DNA from: Vulcanimicrobiota bacterium
GTDB taxonomy: Bacteria; Vulcanimicrobiota; Xenobia; Xenobiales; JADMJV01
DNA: 64,000 bases
Assembly (NCBI GenBank): GCA_023447635.1
Contig: JAEXNA010000100.1
Span: 22,102 to 86,101 of the forward strand
Reading direction: 5' to 3'
In this document: positions 61,601 through 64,000 of the stretch, in pieces
Position numbering within the stretch: the stretch's first letter is position 1
How the letters are laid out: each line of letters opens with the position of its first letter
Notes under the pieces: generated by a model
The model's input: the letters and a program-made list of their open reading frames with translations, nothing else
What the model was told of the DNA's origin: nothing
Databases searched by the model: none
Program-made: the position numbers and the translations under genes

Positions 61601-61960
61601 TTAGCCCCCCTTGACCTCGCGTAGGATGGCGTCCCACTCGTTCTCGGGGTTGTCCTCGCGCCAGGTGGCGACATCGGGATCGTAAACCTCGTCGAGGAAC
61701 GCCTGCCAGTCGGTTAGGAACAGGGTGTGGGGGAAGTCGGGCGAGGGACGGCTGCGTTTGCACCAGGAGAGGTGGACCAGGGCGTAACCGTCGGTCGTGC
61801 GCACCAGGACGTCGTCGCTGTCGGCGCGGATCGCTACGGGGGCGACCACTTTACCGTAGAGGGGGTGCGGCTCTGTGAGTTCGGCCGCGATCTGCTCGAG
61901 CAGGAACTCGGTACGGGCGGCCGGCTCCCAGGGCTCCTCGAAGGAGAAATCTTTGTCCAC
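61601..61960 (-). CDS. Conserved-looking hypothetical protein
   Basis: 119 aa from a GTG. Mixed alpha/beta with an acidic N-terminus (MDKDFSFEEPWEPAARTEFL), two Trp-rich segments (YALVHLSWCKRSRP, FLTDWQAFLDEVYDPDVATW) and no signal peptide. The short length, Trp content and single lone Cys suggest a small cytoplasmic protein. No family recognised. Confidence 0.55.
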   Translation of the reverse strand: MDKDFSFEEPWEPAARTEFLLEQIAAELTEPHPLYGKVVAPVAIRADSDDVLVRTTDGYALVHLSWCKRSRPSPDFPHTLFLTDWQAFLDEVYDPDVATWREDNPENEWDAILREVKGG

Positions 61961-62043
61961 CCTTCGCGATTCGCTTAGTTGGTTGGTCGCTCCTTGGCCG
62001 CTCCGGTATAGGAGACCCGGCGGGCGGGGCGAAGCCTACCGTT

Positions 62044-62394
62044 ATGCAATCTCACTGCCTTCAACATCAGGAACGGGTAGCGACTCATCGCTGCCTGTCG
62101 TGCAGCAGGCCGCTCTGCGAAAGCTGCGTGCAGAGCTACCCCGAGGGTGTGTACTGTAGCGCGGAATGTCACGACCGCGCGGCCGAAGCGTCGGTGCGAT
62201 TAGCCAAGATTCAAGAAGACGAGAAGGCGCTAGCGGAGTGGAAGCAGCGCCAAATGGCCTACAAGATCATTACCTACGTGGTGGTCGGCTTCGTGATCTT
62301 TTTTAGCTGGGACCATCTGCCGACCGCGCTCACGGACCACGTGGAGGAGTTCTGGAAGGCGATGAAAGGCTTCATGAAGACCGTCTTCCCTTAG
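62044..62394 (+). CDS. Membrane protein with B-box-like zinc motif
   Basis: 116 aa. N-terminal Cys/His cluster: HCLQHQ, CLSCSRPLCESCVQ and YCSAECHDRA, spacing as in B-box or zinc-ribbon binding sites. A charged helix (KIQEDEKALAEWKQRQ) leads to one membrane helix (about 73-92: IITYVVVGFVIFFSW), with about 20 residues beyond it. Such B-box/membrane proteins occur in many bacteria with no assigned role. Stands alone. Confidence 0.7.
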   Translation: MQSHCLQHQERVATHRCLSCSRPLCESCVQSYPEGVYCSAECHDRAAEASVRLAKIQEDEKALAEWKQRQMAYKIITYVVVGFVIFFSWDHLPTALTDHVEEFWKAMKGFMKTVFP

Positions 62395-62439
62395 CGACAC
62401 CAAGCCTTCTCTTTAACTGAGCTTCTCTCGTTCCGACTC

Positions 62440-62625
62440 GATTCGCTGATCGACGGAAGATTGCGCGCATCGGTGAATCGGCGGTTGGTTCGAAGCTCTG
62501 GATTCGTCGATCGGTGGAAGATTGCGCGCATCGGTGAATCGGCGGTTTGGCTCGACGCTCTCGATTCGCCGATCGGTGGAAGATTCCGCGCATCGGTGAA
62601 TCGCTGATTTAGCTCGACCAGCAGG
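62440..62625. repeat. 61-62 bp tandem repeat (family D), 3 units
   Basis: GATTCGCTGATCG, GATTCGTCGATCG and GATTCGCCGATCG begin at 62440, 62501 and 62563. Each unit carries GCGCATCGGTGAATCGGCGG, whose ATCGGTGAATC can pair with the initial GATTCGCCGAT. A single copy lies at 36284-36345. The array fills the 337-bp gap between the B-box gene and the monooxygenase-like gene; the remaining 100 bp contain nothing recognised. Confidence 0.85.
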
Positions 62626-62731
62626 TACGAAGGTTCGTCCTTGCAGTGGTGCTTGGAGTAGCGTATCGTACCTTGCTTGGGGCGTAGGCTTTGACGGCTC
62701 GCTTCACGACGAATTTTCTGGAGAGTTATCC

Positions 62732-63397
62732 ATGAGCGCGCCTCTTACCCATCGCCCTGGCTCGGCCGTTATCGAGCAGTGGGTCAAGCCCGAACACGTC
62801 GACGCCTATCGCGATTGGTCGCGCAAGATCAATACGGCCTGCGCCAAGAGCCCGGGCTTCGTCGATCTCGAGGTGTTCGAACCGGTGCCCGGCGTCTCTG
62901 AGAGCTTCGTCATCGTGGTGCGCTTTCAGACCGCCGCCGAAAGCGAGGCCTGGCATCACTCGGCCGAGTGCCAGGCGCTCCTCGAAGAAGCGGGCCCGCT
63001 GCTGCACCAGAAGGTCGTGTTCCACGCTCCGTCCTCGGTCTACGGTAGCTGGTTCAGCGGATCAGCCGAGGCGGGTTCCGAGCGCGAACCGTCGCAACGC
63101 TGGAAAGACGCGCTGGTCGTGCTGTTCGTACTTTACCCCACGGTGATGCTGCTCTCGCTATTCGTCACCGGACCGCTGCTCCAGGGGTGGTCGATGGCCA
63201 CAGCGATGTACGTGGGCAATATGATGAGCGTGGCGTTGATGACCTGGCTGCTGATGCCGTTGGTCACGGGCAAACTCTCGTTCTGGCTCAATCCCGTGCG
63301 CGGTGGAAGTCGCAAGCGCGAAGGGCTGGGACTGGCTATCGTGCTGGGCGGCCAGCTTCTGATGGTGGCCGGCTTCTACCAATTCCTCGCTCGCTAG
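62732..63397 (+). CDS. Antibiotic-biosynthesis-monooxygenase-like domain with membrane helices
   Basis: 221 aa; ATG preceded by GGAGAG. Residues 10-100 fit the ABM (dimeric alpha-beta barrel) fold: VIEQWVKPEHVDAYRDWSRK, PGFVDLEVFEPVPGVSESFV, VVRFQTAAESEAWHHSAECQ. The C-terminal half has three membrane helices (about 126-150, 155-180, 195-217). ABM fused to membrane segments is a recurring arrangement; no activity is assigned. The 49-bp tandem array starts just after it. Confidence 0.8.
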   Translation: MSAPLTHRPGSAVIEQWVKPEHVDAYRDWSRKINTACAKSPGFVDLEVFEPVPGVSESFVIVVRFQTAAESEAWHHSAECQALLEEAGPLLHQKVVFHAPSSVYGSWFSGSAEAGSEREPSQRWKDALVVLFVLYPTVMLLSLFVTGPLLQGWSMATAMYVGNMMSVALMTWLLMPLVTGKLSFWLNPVRGGSRKREGLGLAIVLGGQLLMVAGFYQFLAR

Positions 63398-63402
63398 GTC
63401 TT

Positions 63403-63882
63403 CGCGTTGCGCCGGGGAGAGTCGCAAGCTTGCCGGTCGCGAGAGCGACAACGCGTTGCGCCCGGGAGAGTCGCAAGCTTGCTCGTAGCGAGAGCGGCAA
63501 CGTCGCGTTGCGCCCGCGAGAGCAGCAATCTTGCCCGTGGCGAGAGTGACAACGCGTTGCGCCCGGGAGAGCGGCAATCTTGCCCGTGGCGAGAGCGACA
63601 ACGCGTTGCGCTGGGGAGAGTAGCAATCTTGCCCGTAGCGAGAGCGACAACGCGTTGCGCTGGGGAGAGTCGCAAACATGCTCGTGGCGAGAGCGACAAC
63701 GCGTTGCGCCCGGGAGAGTCGCAAGCTTGCTCGTGGCGAGAGCGACAACGCGTTGCGCTGGGGAGAGTAGCAATCTTGCTCGTGGCGAGAGCGACAACGT
63801 CGCGTTGCGCTGGGGAGAGTAGCAATCTTGCCCGTGGCGAGAGCGGCAACGTCGCGTTGCGCCCGCGAGAGTGGCAATCTGA
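63403..63882. repeat. 49-bp tandem repeat array (family E), about 9-10 units
   Basis: CGTTGCGC followed by CCGGGAGAG, CGCAAGCTTGC, TCGTGGCGAGAGCGACAACG makes a 49-bp unit, sometimes 52 with an inserted TCG. Units differ at fixed variable positions (CAAGCTTGC versus CAATCTTGC; GTCGC versus GTAGC or GCAGC). In reverse complement it shares GCGCAAC and CAAGCTTG with family A. Overlapping frames on both strands look repetitive but have no start or partner evidence. The 110 bp after it to the window end hold nothing recognised. Confidence 0.9.
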
Positions 63883-64000
63883 GGCTGCTGAAGAATCGGA
63901 TTCGAAGACTCGATCCTTCCCAGCCGGCCTTGAGGACGGCTTTCGTTTCGGCTTAGCCTGGTCAGCTTGACGTCTTGTGGCAGTCGAAGAGTTGGGGAGC

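Noticed and set aside
63403..63882. CRISPR array
   Set aside because: Units follow each other directly with no unique spacers, and no cas genes are present.
1..64000. tRNA, rRNA, transposase or phage genes
   Set aside because: None seen on either strand; the HNH protein has no integrase, terminase or inverted-repeat partner.

Overview
The window is a 64 kb piece of high-GC bacterial chromosome. One line I counted inside a gene is 68% GC. It comes from a free-living, flagellated organism whose envelope proteins look diderm: an OmpA-like MotB, lipoproteins and many signal peptides. I see no rRNA, tRNA, CRISPR, insertion sequence or prophage. The phylum cannot be fixed from these genes. The mixture (flagella, Ser/Thr kinase, many two-component systems, pilin-like secreted proteins, abundant intergenic tandem repeats) fits a poorly sampled environmental lineage, but that is inference.

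Layout. 1-155: start of a receiver-domain protein. 231-512: a 52-bp tandem repeat. 597-7059: flagellar operon fliI-fliK-flgD-flgE-motA-motB. 7073-8864: NarL/DegU-type two-component pair. 9035-13231: two membrane proteins of unknown function and an OmpR-type two-component pair. 13221-19812: small enzymes and secreted or unknown proteins, including a lipoprotein and a secreted protein with two pilin-like domains. 20045-21649: HNH endonuclease-type protein. 21978-23411: a low-GC stretch with three decayed genes. 23488-29026: urate catabolism (allB, an allantoicase-UraD fusion, uraH, puuD), interrupted by an opposite-strand hydrolase. 29098-33347: a metallo-beta-lactamase/cyclic-nucleotide-binding protein, an unknown protein and a YdjM-type membrane protein. 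34241-36243: a divergent pair, exported cyanophycinase and exported isoaspartyl peptidase. 36421-39818: DHH phosphoesterase, YihY-type membrane protein, TAXI binding protein. 40133-46612: two CPA2 cation/proton antiporters with UspA-like tails around a kdpE/kdpD-like pair. 46753-51696: metA, an orphan kinase, and a Ser/Thr kinase with an FHA-GGDEF cyclase. 51803-56223: glycerol kinase, amidohydrolase and a sigma/anti-sigma-like fusion. 56220-58794: transporter operon headed by a 32-residue membrane peptide. 58834-63397: methyltransferase, subtilase and small proteins. 63403-63882: another tandem array.

How the genes work together. The urate block should convert urate to ureidoglycolate plus urea: PuuD, UraH, UraD domain, AllB, allantoicase domain. 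The cyanophycinase/isoaspartyl peptidase pair should turn exogenous cyanophycin into Asp and Arg outside the cytoplasm. With an APC amino-acid permease and a TAXI binding protein, this suggests scavenging of nitrogen-rich compounds. The kdpDE-like pair inside a two-antiporter operon suggests K+ or pH homeostasis. A striking feature is the number of distinct intergenic tandem-repeat families (periods 39, 42, 49, 52, 61-62 and 70-71 bp), most containing inverted repeats and several present at two loci in this one window.
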